Shown: piece after piece, positions 1 through 8,816 of the stretch | Numbering within the stretch: position 1 is the stretch's first letter | Layout: the number at the start of each line of letters is the position of its first letter | Assembly (NCBI GenBank): GCA_964230215.1 | Contig: CAXRGQ010000008.1 | Coordinates: 341,648 to 405,647, forward strand | DNA length: 64,000 nucleotides | Direction of reading: 5' to 3' | Source: JAUILH01 sp964230215 | GTDB taxonomy: Bacteria; Bacteroidota; Bacteroidia; Flavobacteriales_D; JAUILH01 | Program-made: the position numbers and the translations under genes | The notes under the pieces: generated by a model | Database searches by the model: none | Seen by the model: only the letters and a program-made list of their open reading frames with translations | What the model was told of the DNA's origin: nothing

Positions 1-633
1 TGGGAGACCATTTGTCATATATATAAAGCCAATGGCGGTGAGAAATTCTTGACGATAGGGAATTTTGACACAGATGGCGATACAAAATATGATAAGATGC
101 GTAAACCCAAGGATCTCAGAGGGGCGCAATCTTATGACGCCTATTACTTTATTGATGATGTTCAGGTATTTCAATTAGATTCTGTTGAACAATGTCAATG
201 TGAGCAGACAGATATTTCTAAGGATGAAATTGAAACGATTTACGTAAAACAAATCATTAGTAAGAAAGAGTTAACTACGGATGAATTAATTGATGCATCA
301 ACACTTTATTTTGCTGATAATTCACGTGATTTAACGGCAGTGGCGAAAAAGGAGCTTGACTTACTAGCAGCAAGAATGCAAGAAGAGCCTTCTCTTAAGT
401 TGGTAATACACGGTCACTCAGACGCGGAAGAAGTGGAAGCGGGAAAGATGAACCCACTAAATAAGTATACAGCGCAGAAACGAGTTAATGAGGTGCTATC
501 ATACATGGAAGGTAAAGGAATTTCAAAAGATAGATTTACTACCGAAATTCATGATGACAATGACCCGGCAGACACATCTGACACAGGTATTGGACATGCT
601 AAAAACAGACGTGTCGAGTTTACAAAACAATAA
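1..633 (+). CDS. OmpA-family outer-membrane protein, C-terminal part
   Basis: The reading frame is open from base 1, so the start lies upstream of the window; about 210 codons are visible. The first ~65 residues (WETICHIYKANGG..., ending in YYFIDDVQVF) resemble the galactose-binding-like beta domain that often precedes OmpA domains in Bacteroidota. The last ~110 residues form an OmpA C-terminal domain: a TLYFADNS strand, the HGHSD segment and the closing NRRVEF motif that contacts peptidoglycan. It is therefore probably an envelope protein anchoring the outer membrane to the cell wall. A strong terminator follows 22 bases after the stop. Domain calls are by eye; the N-terminal part and signal peptide cannot be seen. 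Confidence 0.85.
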   Translation, partial: WETICHIYKANGGEKFLTIGNFDTDGDTKYDKMRKPKDLRGAQSYDAYYFIDDVQVFQLDSVEQCQCEQTDISKDEIETIYVKQIISKKELTTDELIDASTLYFADNSRDLTAVAKKELDLLAARMQEEPSLKLVIHGHSDAEEVEAGKMNPLNKYTAQKRVNEVLSYMEGKGISKDRFTTEIHDDNDPADTSDTGIGHAKNRRVEFTKQ

Positions 634-655
634 GAATTCAACACTAGATAGAAAA

Positions 656-683
656 GGGGTGCTAACAGCACCCCTTTTTTTTT
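656..683 (+). terminator. Rho-independent terminator after the OmpA-family gene
   Basis: A perfect 8-bp stem GGGGTGCT/AGCACCCC with an AAC loop is followed by nine T. It lies between the OmpA stop and the MFS start, separating the two plus-strand genes. Confidence 0.9.
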
Positions 684-699
684 AATTTAGCAAGCTATT

Positions 700-2034
700 A
701 TGTCAGAAGTCGCTAAGATTAAATCAGATCCTAAAGTTGTTAGAGCGTGGACGTTTTATGATTGGGCGAATTCTGTTTATCCACTAGTCATTTCAAGCGC
801 AATTTTTCCAGTGTTTTATGATGAGATGACGGCTACAAAAGCTGAAAAGATCATAACACCTTTTAGAAGTTTACCAGAACTGACTTTTAAAAAGACAGTT
901 ATTGTAAGTCGGGATGTTGAATTTCTCGGTAAAACCTTTGAGAATACCGAAATCTTAGGATACGTAATCAGCGCTAGTTTTTTATTGGTTTCGCTTATTT
1001 CCCCTTTGTTATCAGGAATAGCAGATTACTCAGGTTCAAAGAAAACATTTCTTAAAATATTCTGCTACCTAGGAGCAACGGCAACTATGGGCTTAGCCCT
1101 GTTTGATCCAGACAAATTAGAGATTAGTCTTGGGATTTTACTGCTGGCAAGTACTGGGTTCTGGGCAAGTTTGGTGTTTTACAATGCCTATCTACCACAA
1201 ATCGCACCTCCTGAAGAACATGACCGAATAAGCGCTAGAGGCTTTTCTATGGGGTATTTGGGCGGCGCCATACTATTGATATTGATTCTGGGTCTCGGTA
1301 TGGGAGCTGGCATGCCGTTTAAATATGGATTTGTTTTGACTGGGATTTGGTGGATTGGGTTTAGCCAATTTACATATAAGCACTTACCAAAAACTAAGTC
1401 TGAGTCAGCTAGCCTAAAAACCAAACTAACAAAGGGCTTTAAGGAATTAAAACATGTGTGGCGTGAGTTTATGCCCAATGTGCAGTTAAGACGATTTTTA
1501 ATAGCGTTTTTCTTAATCAGCATGGGGGTTCAGACGATTATGGTATTAGCTGTTTCATTTGCCAAAGTTGAGCTCGAGATTCCTGCGACAGGTTTAATCG
1601 CAAGTGTCCTGTGTATACAGTTCGTTGGCATTGCAGGCTCTTTTGTATTTGCTAGGTGGACTAAAAAGATCAGCAACAATGCGCTATTGTCAATTGCATC
1701 AGTTGTATGGTTGATTTGCTGTCTCATAGCTTTCTATATAACTGAACAATGGCATTTTTATGGATTAGCGGCGTTAGTAGGGTTCATAATGGGCGGCACG
1801 CAATCTGTAACCAGGTCTACCTACTCTCAAATGTTACCTCAAACCGAAGATTTGGCGTCATATTTTAGTTTTTATGATGTAACTGAAAAAATAGCAATAG
1901 TTATTGGTACGTTTACTTACGGTTGGGTGTTAGGTATAGCTGATATGAGATACTCCGCACTTGCTATGGGTGCATTTTTCCTACTTGCAATCGTTGCATT
2001 TCTATTGGTTCCTCGGATAAAAGCAAGACACTAA
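700..2034 (+). CDS. MFS transporter of the UMF1 (Atg22-like) family
   Basis: A 444-residue polytopic membrane protein. The start, with the motif AWTFYDWANSVYPLVI, is characteristic of the UMF1/Atg22-like branch of the major facilitator superfamily, as is the periplasmic stretch before the second membrane segment and the GYLGGAILL and GGTQSVTRS segments. About 11-12 hydrophobic segments can be counted. The family is thought to export small solutes such as amino acids, but the substrate is unknown. It stands alone between an upstream terminator and the next gene, which has its own promoter box. The ATG at 700 is preferred because the family motif starts about 15 residues later. Confidence 0.88.
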   Translation: MSEVAKIKSDPKVVRAWTFYDWANSVYPLVISSAIFPVFYDEMTATKAEKIITPFRSLPELTFKKTVIVSRDVEFLGKTFENTEILGYVISASFLLVSLISPLLSGIADYSGSKKTFLKIFCYLGATATMGLALFDPDKLEISLGILLLASTGFWASLVFYNAYLPQIAPPEEHDRISARGFSMGYLGGAILLILILGLGMGAGMPFKYGFVLTGIWWIGFSQFTYKHLPKTKSESASLKTKLTKGFKELKHVWREFMPNVQLRRFLIAFFLISMGVQTIMVLAVSFAKVELEIPATGLIASVLCIQFVGIAGSFVFARWTKKISNNALLSIASVVWLICCLIAFYITEQWHFYGLAALVGFIMGGTQSVTRSTYSQMLPQTEDLASYFSFYDVTEKIAIVIGTFTYGWVLGIADMRYSALAMGAFFLLAIVAFLLVPRIKARH

Positions 2035-2072
2035 AACTTGTTTTTAATGGGTTTAGAATGTCGAAAATCACG

Positions 2073-2080
2073 TACATTTG
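2073..2080 (+). promoter_or_regulatory. -7 box for the L-2-hydroxyglutarate oxidase gene
   Basis: TACATTTG matches the Bacteroidota -7 consensus TAnnTTTG and lies 18 bases before the ATG at 2099. Only a weak -33 candidate (TTTA near 2052) is visible. Confidence 0.55.
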
Positions 2081-2098
2081 TCGCCAATTAATTGAATT

Positions 2099-3319
2099 AT
2101 GAGTGAACAAACTTTTGATATAGCAGTTATTGGTGGAGGAATAGTTGGTGCGGCTACTATGTACCAATTACAAAAAAGGTTCCCTGCAAAAACAATTGTG
2201 TTAATTGAAAAAGAAAAGGAGTTGGCTGATCATCAAACTGGTCATAACTCTGGGGTAATTCATTCAGGTTTATACTACAAACCAGGTTCCTTAAAGGCAA
2301 AAAACTGTGTGTCTGGCAGACATGAGTTGGTAGCATTTGCCAAAGAGCATAATATTAGCCATGATGTTTGTGGTAAAGTAGTTGCGGCAGCCACTGAAGA
2401 CGAACTTCCATTTATGGAAAAGATTTTCAAAACAGGGCAAGAGAATCAAATTGAAGGTATCGAAAAAGTAAGTGCCGAGCAGATTAAGGATATCGAACCT
2501 CATGTTAAAGCAGTAGCCGGTATTTGGGTACCATGCACAGGTATAATCGACTTTAGAGGTGCAACCAAAAAAATGGTTGAAATTGCCTTAGGAATTAATG
2601 ATAAGTCCAAATTGGTTTTAGGTGAGGAAGTAATCGGATTCGATGAATCTGAGAATGCCACTAAAATCATCACAGCAACGTCTCAGTTTACAGCTAAGAA
2701 AATGATTTTTTGCTGCGGTCTTCAGGCGGACAGAATGGCAAAAAAGGATGGGGTAGATTTAAAAGAAAAAGTGGTTGGTTTTAGAGGAGATTATTATGAG
2801 CTGGAAGATCATGCTAAACATTATGTGAAGAATTTAATATATCCTGTCCCTAATCCTGCCTTCCCGTTCCTAGGTGTTCACTTCACACGCATGGTAGATG
2901 GTGAGATTGAATGTGGACCTAATGCAGTATTTACCTTCAAGCGTGAAGGATATGGTAAGACGGATTTTAACTTTAAAGATAGTTGGGACGCGCTTACGTA
3001 TAAAGGGACTTGGAAATTATTTTTCGGTAATATGAAATTCGGGATTAACGAGTATAGAAGAGCCTTCTCTAAGCGGTTGTTCTTAAAAACATTACAGCGT
3101 CTTGTGCCAGAGTTGGAGATGAATGATATTCGTCCAGGAAGGGCTGGGGTTAGAGCTATGTTGTTGAGCAGAGATGGAGATACAAGAGATGATTTCCGCA
3201 TTGAAAGCAACGCGAATGCAATTCACGTACTAAACGCTCCATCGCCAGCAGCAACAGCATCACTTGCAATAGGTTCTCAGATAGCCGATATGGCAGCCGA
3301 ACAGTTTAATTACAAATAG
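2099..3319 (+). CDS. lhgO: L-2-hydroxyglutarate oxidase (FAD-dependent)
   Basis: A 406-residue member of the DAO family of FAD oxidoreductases. It begins with a Rossmann FAD-binding motif VIGGGIVGAATMYQL (residues ~8-22) followed by the LIEKE acidic end of strand beta-2. The segments HNSGVIHSGLYY and RPGRAGVRAMLLSRDG are typical of LhgO/YgaF, which oxidises L-2-hydroxyglutarate to 2-oxoglutarate and passes electrons to the membrane quinone pool, acting as metabolite repair. Length equals that of the family. A TAnnTTTG promoter box precedes it. The next gene is convergent and only 9 bases away. Confidence 0.9.
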   Translation: MSEQTFDIAVIGGGIVGAATMYQLQKRFPAKTIVLIEKEKELADHQTGHNSGVIHSGLYYKPGSLKAKNCVSGRHELVAFAKEHNISHDVCGKVVAAATEDELPFMEKIFKTGQENQIEGIEKVSAEQIKDIEPHVKAVAGIWVPCTGIIDFRGATKKMVEIALGINDKSKLVLGEEVIGFDESENATKIITATSQFTAKKMIFCCGLQADRMAKKDGVDLKEKVVGFRGDYYELEDHAKHYVKNLIYPVPNPAFPFLGVHFTRMVDGEIECGPNAVFTFKREGYGKTDFNFKDSWDALTYKGTWKLFFGNMKFGINEYRRAFSKRLFLKTLQRLVPELEMNDIRPGRAGVRAMLLSRDGDTRDDFRIESNANAIHVLNAPSPAATASLAIGSQIADMAAEQFNYK

Positions 3320-3328
3320 GGTGAAAGA

Positions 3329-3868
3329 TTAGACAACTTTATACTTGTCTAAGAAATTGTCCCAGTCCCAAATAAACATCTCCATCATTTCATCCAGTCT
3401 TTTAAGGAGTAAAGGATTAGGAGCGTTCATGCTCTTAAAATAAGGCTCTTGGTAATTATTAAGCTGGTATTTGTGGTATAAAGCCTTGCTCATACTATAA
3501 AGAACGTTTTTTGATGGATGATTAATCCGCGCCATAAAACCACCGTAATCTTTTATAGTCTTATAAAGCTTTTCTTCGTCCATCGCGAATGCAATGGCTA
3601 GCTTTTCGTTTATCGCTAGCTTAAGACGTTGCTCTTGTTCACGATCAAAGTATTTAGGTAGAAACTTGAGATTAGCTACAATAACTATCATTAAAAATTT
3701 GTCAGAATCATCCTCGTTTAAACCAGGATTCTCGATAAATGAAGGATCGCTATTGATTATCGCTGCTACATCTTCCCACCCGCTGTCAACAACATCCATG
3801 ATTGAGTTCACGAATACGTTGGCAACCTTATCTTCCGTTAATTTCTTCTTCTTAAATAAAGTTAGCAT
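3329..3868 (-). CDS. Conserved hypothetical protein, 179 residues
   Basis: I do not recognise a named family. The protein is soluble, rich in charged residues and predicted to be mostly alpha-helical; it starts MLTLFKKKKLTEDKVANVF and ends in an acidic/aromatic helix (MFIWDWDNFLDKYK). No signal peptide or membrane segment is present. It is convergent with lhgO and upstream of nothing on its own strand, so it is probably monocistronic. A -7 box (TAACTTTG) lies 20 bases upstream of the ATG, supporting real expression. Codon usage matches its neighbours. Confidence 0.7.
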   Translation of the reverse strand: MLTLFKKKKLTEDKVANVFVNSIMDVVDSGWEDVAAIINSDPSFIENPGLNEDDSDKFLMIVIVANLKFLPKYFDREQEQRLKLAINEKLAIAFAMDEEKLYKTIKDYGGFMARINHPSKNVLYSMSKALYHKYQLNNYQEPYFKSMNAPNPLLLKRLDEMMEMFIWDWDNFLDKYKVV

Positions 3869-3888
3869 ATATACAATTTCTCCTAATC

Positions 3889-3896
3889 CAAAGTTA
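3889..3896 (-). promoter_or_regulatory. -7 box for the 179-residue hypothetical gene
   Basis: On the minus strand the sequence reads TAACTTTG, a match to TAnnTTTG, 20 bases upstream of the ATG at 3868. No well-spaced -33 TTTG was found. Confidence 0.45.
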
Positions 3897-3978
3897 AAAT
3901 TTGAACCTGCATATATAATCTAAGTCAAAAACGGTTTTTAACAAAGTTATTCACCTTGCCTTAACTTTTTGATAATCT

Positions 3979-5331
3979 TTAATGTAGCTCCACACCTGTG
4001 TAGTTAGATGGCGTTATAGTTCGCATCTCAGCTTTTATCTCCTCAGACACATCCAATGTTTCAATAAATTCCTTTATGGATGCTTGATTAATACCCGTAT
4101 TCACTCGAGTTAGTTCTTTTAACGCTTCATAAGGATTAGGGTAATTCTCTCGCCTTAGTATGGTTTGAATAGCTTCAGCTACAACGGCCCAGTTATTTTC
4201 TAGGTCTCTGGCAAACGCTCCCTCGTTGAGCAGCAGCTTGTCTAATCCTCTTAATGTGCTGTTAAACGCTATAATACTATGTGCGATAGGAACGCCAACA
4301 TTTCTAAGAACGGTAGAGTCGGTCAAATCTCTCTGCATTCTTGATACAGGCAGTTTAGCGGCTAAATGCTCATAAATTGCATTCGCAATGCCAAGGTTGC
4401 CTTCCGAATTTTCAAAATCAATTGGGTTTACTTTATGAGGCATGGCAGATGACCCAATCTCTCCTTCTTTAATTTTTTGTTTGAAATAATCCATCGATAT
4501 ATATGTCCATATATCGCGATCAAGATCAACCAAAATAGTGTTGATTCTTTTTAAGCCATCAAACAAAGCCGCAAGATTGTCGTAATGTTCAATCTGAGTA
4601 GTTGTTTGAGATCTGTTTAGCCCAAGGTTGTTGTTCACAAAATTATTAGAAAACTCAACCCAATTAAGTGATGGGTAAGCCACATGATGAGCATTAAAGT
4701 TACCAGTGGCTCCACCGAATTTTGCAGAAAACGGAACACTTTTAACTTGGTCAATTTGTATCCTTAAGCGTTCAACAAAAACATACAGTTCTTTCCCTAG
4801 TTTAGTCGGTGATGCTGGCTGTCCATGTGTTCTCGCCAACATGCTTATATGTTTCCATTCGCTTGCTAAGTCATCCAAACGCTTAACGAGCTTATCCAAT
4901 AAGGGGAAATATACCTCATTTAATGCGTCCTTAATGCTTAATGGAACAGATGTGTTATTGATATCCTGTGAGGTCAATCCAAAATGTACAAACTCCTTAC
5001 TCTCACCAATTCCCATCTCGTCCATTTTTGACTTAATGAAGTACTCAACGGCTTTTACATCATGGTTTGTAACCTTCTCGGTGTCCTTAACTGCCTGAGC
5101 ATCCTCAAGGTTAAAGTTTTCATATATACCACGCAGTTTTGGATAAAGTTCTTTGTCAAAATCTCGCAATTGTGGCAATGGTAGCTCACATAATTCGATA
5201 AAATATTCAATTTCAACTTTAACTCGATATCTTATTAGAGCTGCTTCAGAAAAGTAATCTGCAACAGTTTCACCAGCTCTTCTATATCTTCCATCTACCG
5301 GAGAAACGGCTTGAAGTACATTTATATTCAT
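3979..5331 (-). CDS. purB: Adenylosuccinate lyase
   Basis: PurB cleaves SAICAR to AICAR and adenylosuccinate to AMP, both releasing fumarate, in purine synthesis. The 450-residue protein carries the superfamily signature GSSAMPHKVNP (catalytic flexible loop), the ARTHGQPASPTKLGKE segment and the QRDLTDSTVLRN segment, and its length is that of the E. coli-type PurB. I chose the ATG at 5331 (MNINVLQAVSPVDGRY) rather than an in-frame ATG 21 bases upstream at 5352, because a TACCTTTG -7 box overlaps that upstream codon and PurB proteins start close to the SPVDGRY motif. It is divergent from the EI24-like gene. Confidence 0.95.
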   Translation of the reverse strand: MNINVLQAVSPVDGRYRRAGETVADYFSEAALIRYRVKVEIEYFIELCELPLPQLRDFDKELYPKLRGIYENFNLEDAQAVKDTEKVTNHDVKAVEYFIKSKMDEMGIGESKEFVHFGLTSQDINNTSVPLSIKDALNEVYFPLLDKLVKRLDDLASEWKHISMLARTHGQPASPTKLGKELYVFVERLRIQIDQVKSVPFSAKFGGATGNFNAHHVAYPSLNWVEFSNNFVNNNLGLNRSQTTTQIEHYDNLAALFDGLKRINTILVDLDRDIWTYISMDYFKQKIKEGEIGSSAMPHKVNPIDFENSEGNLGIANAIYEHLAAKLPVSRMQRDLTDSTVLRNVGVPIAHSIIAFNSTLRGLDKLLLNEGAFARDLENNWAVVAEAIQTILRRENYPNPYEALKELTRVNTGINQASIKEFIETLDVSEEIKAEMRTITPSNYTGVELH

Positions 5332-5349
5332 GGATCTTACATTAAAGCA

Positions 5350-5357
5350 CAAAGGTA
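5350..5357 (-). promoter_or_regulatory. -7 box for purB
   Basis: Minus-strand TACCTTTG fits TAnnTTTG and sits 18 bases upstream of the chosen purB ATG (5331). It overlaps the alternative upstream ATG at 5352, which argues against that start. Confidence 0.6.
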
Positions 5358-5457
5358 GAACTATCTGAAAAACATAGAAGAAATTATTATGACTTTAATC
5401 GTGTGTTTTTTTGTTCATGACTTGCATAAATCGCATGGTTTGTGAATCTTTACAACC

Positions 5458-6273
5458 ATGAATTTCCTCAAGAGTATTTGGAAAGGTATATACTGCTACG
5501 TTGATGGAACTAAATTCATCTTCAAGCATAAACTATATGCCTACTTTCTTGCGCCAATAATCCTTGGTGTCCTATTATACTTGGTTGGAGAATATTTTGG
5601 CGAATTATCAAAAGGTGTTAAAGCACAAGGAGATAATATGCATGATTTTATGGTGTCATTATTAGAGAAGGAGTTCTGGACCGCCATGGAATACATGTTT
5701 AAAGAATCGCAGAAGTACATTGCTGTTATGATACTGTCAACGGTTTGGGCAATTTTGTCTGAAAAGGTTGAGGAAATCCTGACAGGGAATGAATATCCCT
5801 TTGTCTGGAAATATTACGTTGCCGACATTAAACGTGGTTTAAGGATTAACGTATGGGCAATGATTCAGGAATACCTTATATTCTTTATATGGTTAATTGT
5901 CAGTTTAATTATGGGCTTACCAGATGAGTTGAACACCATTATGGCGCTAGTAATTGGTTTCTGGTACTATGGATGGGGATATATGGATTATATCCTAGAA
6001 AGAAGACGAATGAATATTACACAGAGCGTTCATTTTGGTAGGCAACATGCAGGCTTAGCCTTTGGAATTGGTATAATTTATTCATTATCATTTGAGTTTA
6101 TTCCGTTTGGGATGGGGCTAATGGTAGCACCAATTGCTATGGTTGGCACAACCCTTGTAATGAATGATTTGGTTGATCTTAGAATCAATCGTTATGCGAA
6201 GAGTAAAAATAGTGAAGAAGTTGAAGATGTAGAGGAGACACCGAATTCGGGCGATCTACAACCAGAAGCATAA
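5458..6273 (+). CDS. EI24/CysZ-like integral membrane protein
   Basis: A 271-residue membrane protein of the EI24 domain family, which includes the sulfate permease CysZ. It starts with the typical amphipathic entry MNFLKSIWKGIYCYVDGTKF and has hydrophobic segments near residues 27-45, 75-95, 130-150, 155-175, 195-215 and 218-235, then an acidic, hydrophilic tail (about 30 residues). The LAFGIGIIYSLSFEFIPFGMGLMVAPIAMVG stretch matches the conserved C-terminal EI24 region, quoted here only as a description of its position (residues ~199-230). Whether it carries sulfate is not shown: no cysteine-synthesis gene is nearby. It is divergent from purB. Confidence 0.7.
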   Translation: MNFLKSIWKGIYCYVDGTKFIFKHKLYAYFLAPIILGVLLYLVGEYFGELSKGVKAQGDNMHDFMVSLLEKEFWTAMEYMFKESQKYIAVMILSTVWAILSEKVEEILTGNEYPFVWKYYVADIKRGLRINVWAMIQEYLIFFIWLIVSLIMGLPDELNTIMALVIGFWYYGWGYMDYILERRRMNITQSVHFGRQHAGLAFGIGIIYSLSFEFIPFGMGLMVAPIAMVGTTLVMNDLVDLRINRYAKSKNSEEVEDVEETPNSGDLQPEA

Positions 6274-6298
6274 ACCGGTATTTTTTAGCTTATTTCCT

Positions 6299-6306
6299 TA
6301 TATTTG
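6299..6306 (+). promoter_or_regulatory. -7 box for the TPR/beta-propeller gene
   Basis: TATATTTG matches TAnnTTTG and lies 21 bases before the ATG at 6328. It begins 25 bases after the stop of the upstream gene, indicating separate transcription. Confidence 0.5.
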
Positions 6307-6327
6307 TTAGAGACCTAATTAATTAAT

Positions 6328-7704
6328 ATGAAGATAGTTGTTCTAATTTGTGGACTTGCGTGTTTCAGTAGTGTCAAGGCGGAATCGTTTGTTTATAACC
6401 CAGATACCGCAGTGACTGTAGTTGAAAAAGCAAAAATTCAGGCTTGGATGGCTGATGCAAGACACAAAATGTTTGAGGGTGATTGGCGTGGTGCGCTCAC
6501 AGGCTACCGTGAAGTTTTAGCACTAGACAAAGGAAATGCAAAAGCCGAGTATCGTGTTGCAGAGTGTCAGTACGAACTGATGGTGTACGAATTTGCACTT
6601 GAGCATCTCGAAAATGCAATTAAGAACAACAACGGAGAAGCTATAACTAAAGAGGATGATTATTTAAGAGGTAATATTCTTCACAGACTAGGGCGCCTGG
6701 AAGAGGCTATTGAGGCATTTGAAAATTTCAAGAAACTAAATGCTGATCGAAAGAATCTTGAGGAAGAATTTTTTGTAGACAAGAACATTGCAGATTGTAA
6801 GTATGCAATAGAGGCCTTAAAGTCACCGCTAGATGTTGAAGTGAAAGTTTTGAGCGAGAATGTTAATGGACGTTTTAGAGATTACGGTCCCGTGCTTTCA
6901 CCAGATGGTAAGGAACTGTATTTCACTTCTAGAAGAAATGATACTTATGGGGGAAATGTGGCAGGTGATAAGGTGTTTTTCTCAGATATCTACATGTCGC
7001 GTTGGGATGATGCAAAAGGTGAATGGGGACCTGCAATTAGTTGTGAGGGAAAAGTTAATTCTGAAGAGTTTGATGCCATCTCTGATATCTATATTGACGA
7101 CAAGGATAACGAGATAATGCTGATTACAAATAACATTGCCGGCGCAACAAAGAGTAGTGATATTGCATATGCTAAGAGAAGTGAAAAAGGCGGTGCTTGG
7201 GGTAAGCCTAGACTTGAGAAGAAATATAAGCGTAAAAAAGGTGGAATAAATTCTACGTACTTTGAATCATCAGCAACGGTAACAGATGATGGGAACACCA
7301 TGTATTTCTTGTCTGAAGGAATGGGAAGTCTTGGCCAGTCCGATATATTTGAGGTGAAGAAAGAAAAAGGAAAATGGGGCGTACCTGTTAATCTTGGTGC
7401 CTCAATTAATACGCCATACAACGAAAACTCTGTGTGGGTTACTGGTGATGGAAACTACTTGTTCTTTAGCTCTGATGGTAGAGAAGGTATGGGTGGTAAA
7501 GACATCTATATGTGTAAGAAAGAGGGTGATTCGTGGTCAGCACCTAAAAACTTAGGAGCACCTATTAACAGTGTTAACGATGATATTCACTTTAGGATTT
7601 CACCTGATGGTAAAAAAGCGTATATCACATCTGCACGAAAAGATAGATATGGCCTGCATGATATCTATGAGATAGATTTAAAAGGTTTGAACTTGTTTGA
7701 GTAA
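6328..7704 (+). CDS. Exported TPR plus PD40 beta-propeller protein
   Basis: The 458-residue protein has a signal peptide (MKIVVLICGLACFSSVKA), a TPR region at residues ~40-155 (for example WRGALTGYREVLALDKGNA) and then at least four WD40-like PD40 blades with the pattern SPDGKELYFTSRR / SPDGKKAYITSAR (residues ~185-455). In Bacteroidota this layout is common in periplasmic or outer-membrane proteins, often with an OmpA domain; here the OmpA domain is absent and the protein ends just after the last blade. A scaffold or binding role in the envelope is likely; no enzyme motif was seen. A bidirectional terminator follows. Confidence 0.8.
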   Translation: MKIVVLICGLACFSSVKAESFVYNPDTAVTVVEKAKIQAWMADARHKMFEGDWRGALTGYREVLALDKGNAKAEYRVAECQYELMVYEFALEHLENAIKNNNGEAITKEDDYLRGNILHRLGRLEEAIEAFENFKKLNADRKNLEEEFFVDKNIADCKYAIEALKSPLDVEVKVLSENVNGRFRDYGPVLSPDGKELYFTSRRNDTYGGNVAGDKVFFSDIYMSRWDDAKGEWGPAISCEGKVNSEEFDAISDIYIDDKDNEIMLITNNIAGATKSSDIAYAKRSEKGGAWGKPRLEKKYKRKKGGINSTYFESSATVTDDGNTMYFLSEGMGSLGQSDIFEVKKEKGKWGVPVNLGASINTPYNENSVWVTGDGNYLFFSSDGREGMGGKDIYMCKKEGDSWSAPKNLGAPINSVNDDIHFRISPDGKKAYITSARKDRYGLHDIYEIDLKGLNLFE

Positions 7705-7732
7705 TAAAAAGATAATTTCCAATTGTATATAA

Positions 7733-7758
7733 GAAAAGGGGGCTTAAGCCCCCTTTTA
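7733..7758. terminator. Bidirectional terminator between convergent genes
   Basis: A perfect palindrome GGGGGCTTAAGCCCCC (7738-7753) is flanked by AAAA on the left and TTTT on the right, so it can end transcription from both the plus-strand beta-propeller gene and the minus-strand LamG gene. Confidence 0.9.
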
Positions 7759-7781
7759 TACATTTAATAAGATTGTATCAG

Positions 7782-8771
7782 TTATTTTTTAACGAATTTC
7801 TTAGTAGCAACTTTATCGTCGCTAAGAAATTGAATAGTGTAAACACCAACAGGCAAGTCAATTATATCAAGAGTATTAAGCCCTTCAAAAATTTGATCAC
7901 TCTCTATTAGTTTGCCCTCTGCATTAAAAATACTATACTTAGCGTCCTGTAAAATTTCTACGTTTAACTCGCTAGTACTTGGATTAGGGAAAATGTTTAT
8001 TCCAGACTCTAAATCAGTTTCTGAAACATCTGTAACAAAAGCTAAATTACATAGGTTGCTAATTTCAGTTGATGACAACGCTCTATTCCAATACATCAGG
8101 TCATCTAGCGAACCATCATAGTAATAAGCGGGGTTAAGTGCGTGTGCGTCATATCTCCCAATCGTTCCCGGAGTTGATGAGTATTGGAGGGCGCCGCCTG
8201 TTCCAGCATAAGTCCCGCCGTCATCCACACAATCAATGTAAATCTCCATGTCGGTTGCGCCACGAACTACATAGGTAATGTGTGTCCATGTTCCTGATGG
8301 AACGTTAGATGTACTTATCTTATTACGTCTATTATTACTTCCATTGTTTCCAGCACCAGCACCATAACCAATATTACATTGCTGTCCAGAACCTGCACCA
8401 CCTACTGCTGCGAAAATTCCGTGATAATCATTCTGCATGAAATCATTTGAAAACACATAACATTTTGTCAAGTCAGTGGCATCAGACAAATTCACCCACA
8501 TAGAGATCGTTACGGGTAATTGAGGCTTTAAAGCAGCTACATTTGGAAGGTCAATATATTCCGTGCTACCATTAAAACTACTTGCGCAGTTAGCATTTCC
8601 AAATCTATCGGTTGTTCCTGTGGCAGCATAAGTGCCATGGTATGCATTGCCACTAGCATCAATGGCATTGCCGTCTAAAAAATAATGTAATAACAGACTG
8701 TCTGTTAAATTCTGTGCCTGAGCAGAGCTAGCAAACAGTGCCACACACAATATCAAGTATACTTTTTTCAT
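7782..8771 (-). CDS. LamG-domain protein secreted by T9SS
   Basis: The 329-residue protein has a signal peptide (MKKVYLILCVALFASSAQA), a concanavalin/LamG fold at residues ~22-235 (opening YFLDGNAIDASGNAYHGT, closing DGSLDDLMYWNRALSSTEI) and a C-terminal type A T9SS sorting domain (residues ~250-329, INIFPNPSTSELNVEI ... VGVYTIQF ... KKFVKK). The LamG part usually binds carbohydrate or other matrix molecules; nothing catalytic is visible. It would be exported across the outer membrane and anchored or released. It is transcribed alone from the strand opposite the beta-propeller gene. Confidence 0.88.
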   Translation of the reverse strand: MKKVYLILCVALFASSAQAQNLTDSLLLHYFLDGNAIDASGNAYHGTYAATGTTDRFGNANCASSFNGSTEYIDLPNVAALKPQLPVTISMWVNLSDATDLTKCYVFSNDFMQNDYHGIFAAVGGAGSGQQCNIGYGAGAGNNGSNNRRNKISTSNVPSGTWTHITYVVRGATDMEIYIDCVDDGGTYAGTGGALQYSSTPGTIGRYDAHALNPAYYYDGSLDDLMYWNRALSSTEISNLCNLAFVTDVSETDLESGINIFPNPSTSELNVEILQDAKYSIFNAEGKLIESDQIFEGLNTLDIIDLPVGVYTIQFLSDDKVATKKFVKK

Positions 8772-8816
8772 AAAATAAATTTTTTTTTAAAATACGAAAT
8801 TTTAACGAAATACAAA

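Noticed and set aside
5332..5352. Upstream ATG extending purB by seven residues
   Set aside because: A TACCTTTG promoter box overlaps this codon and PurB proteins do not have this extension.
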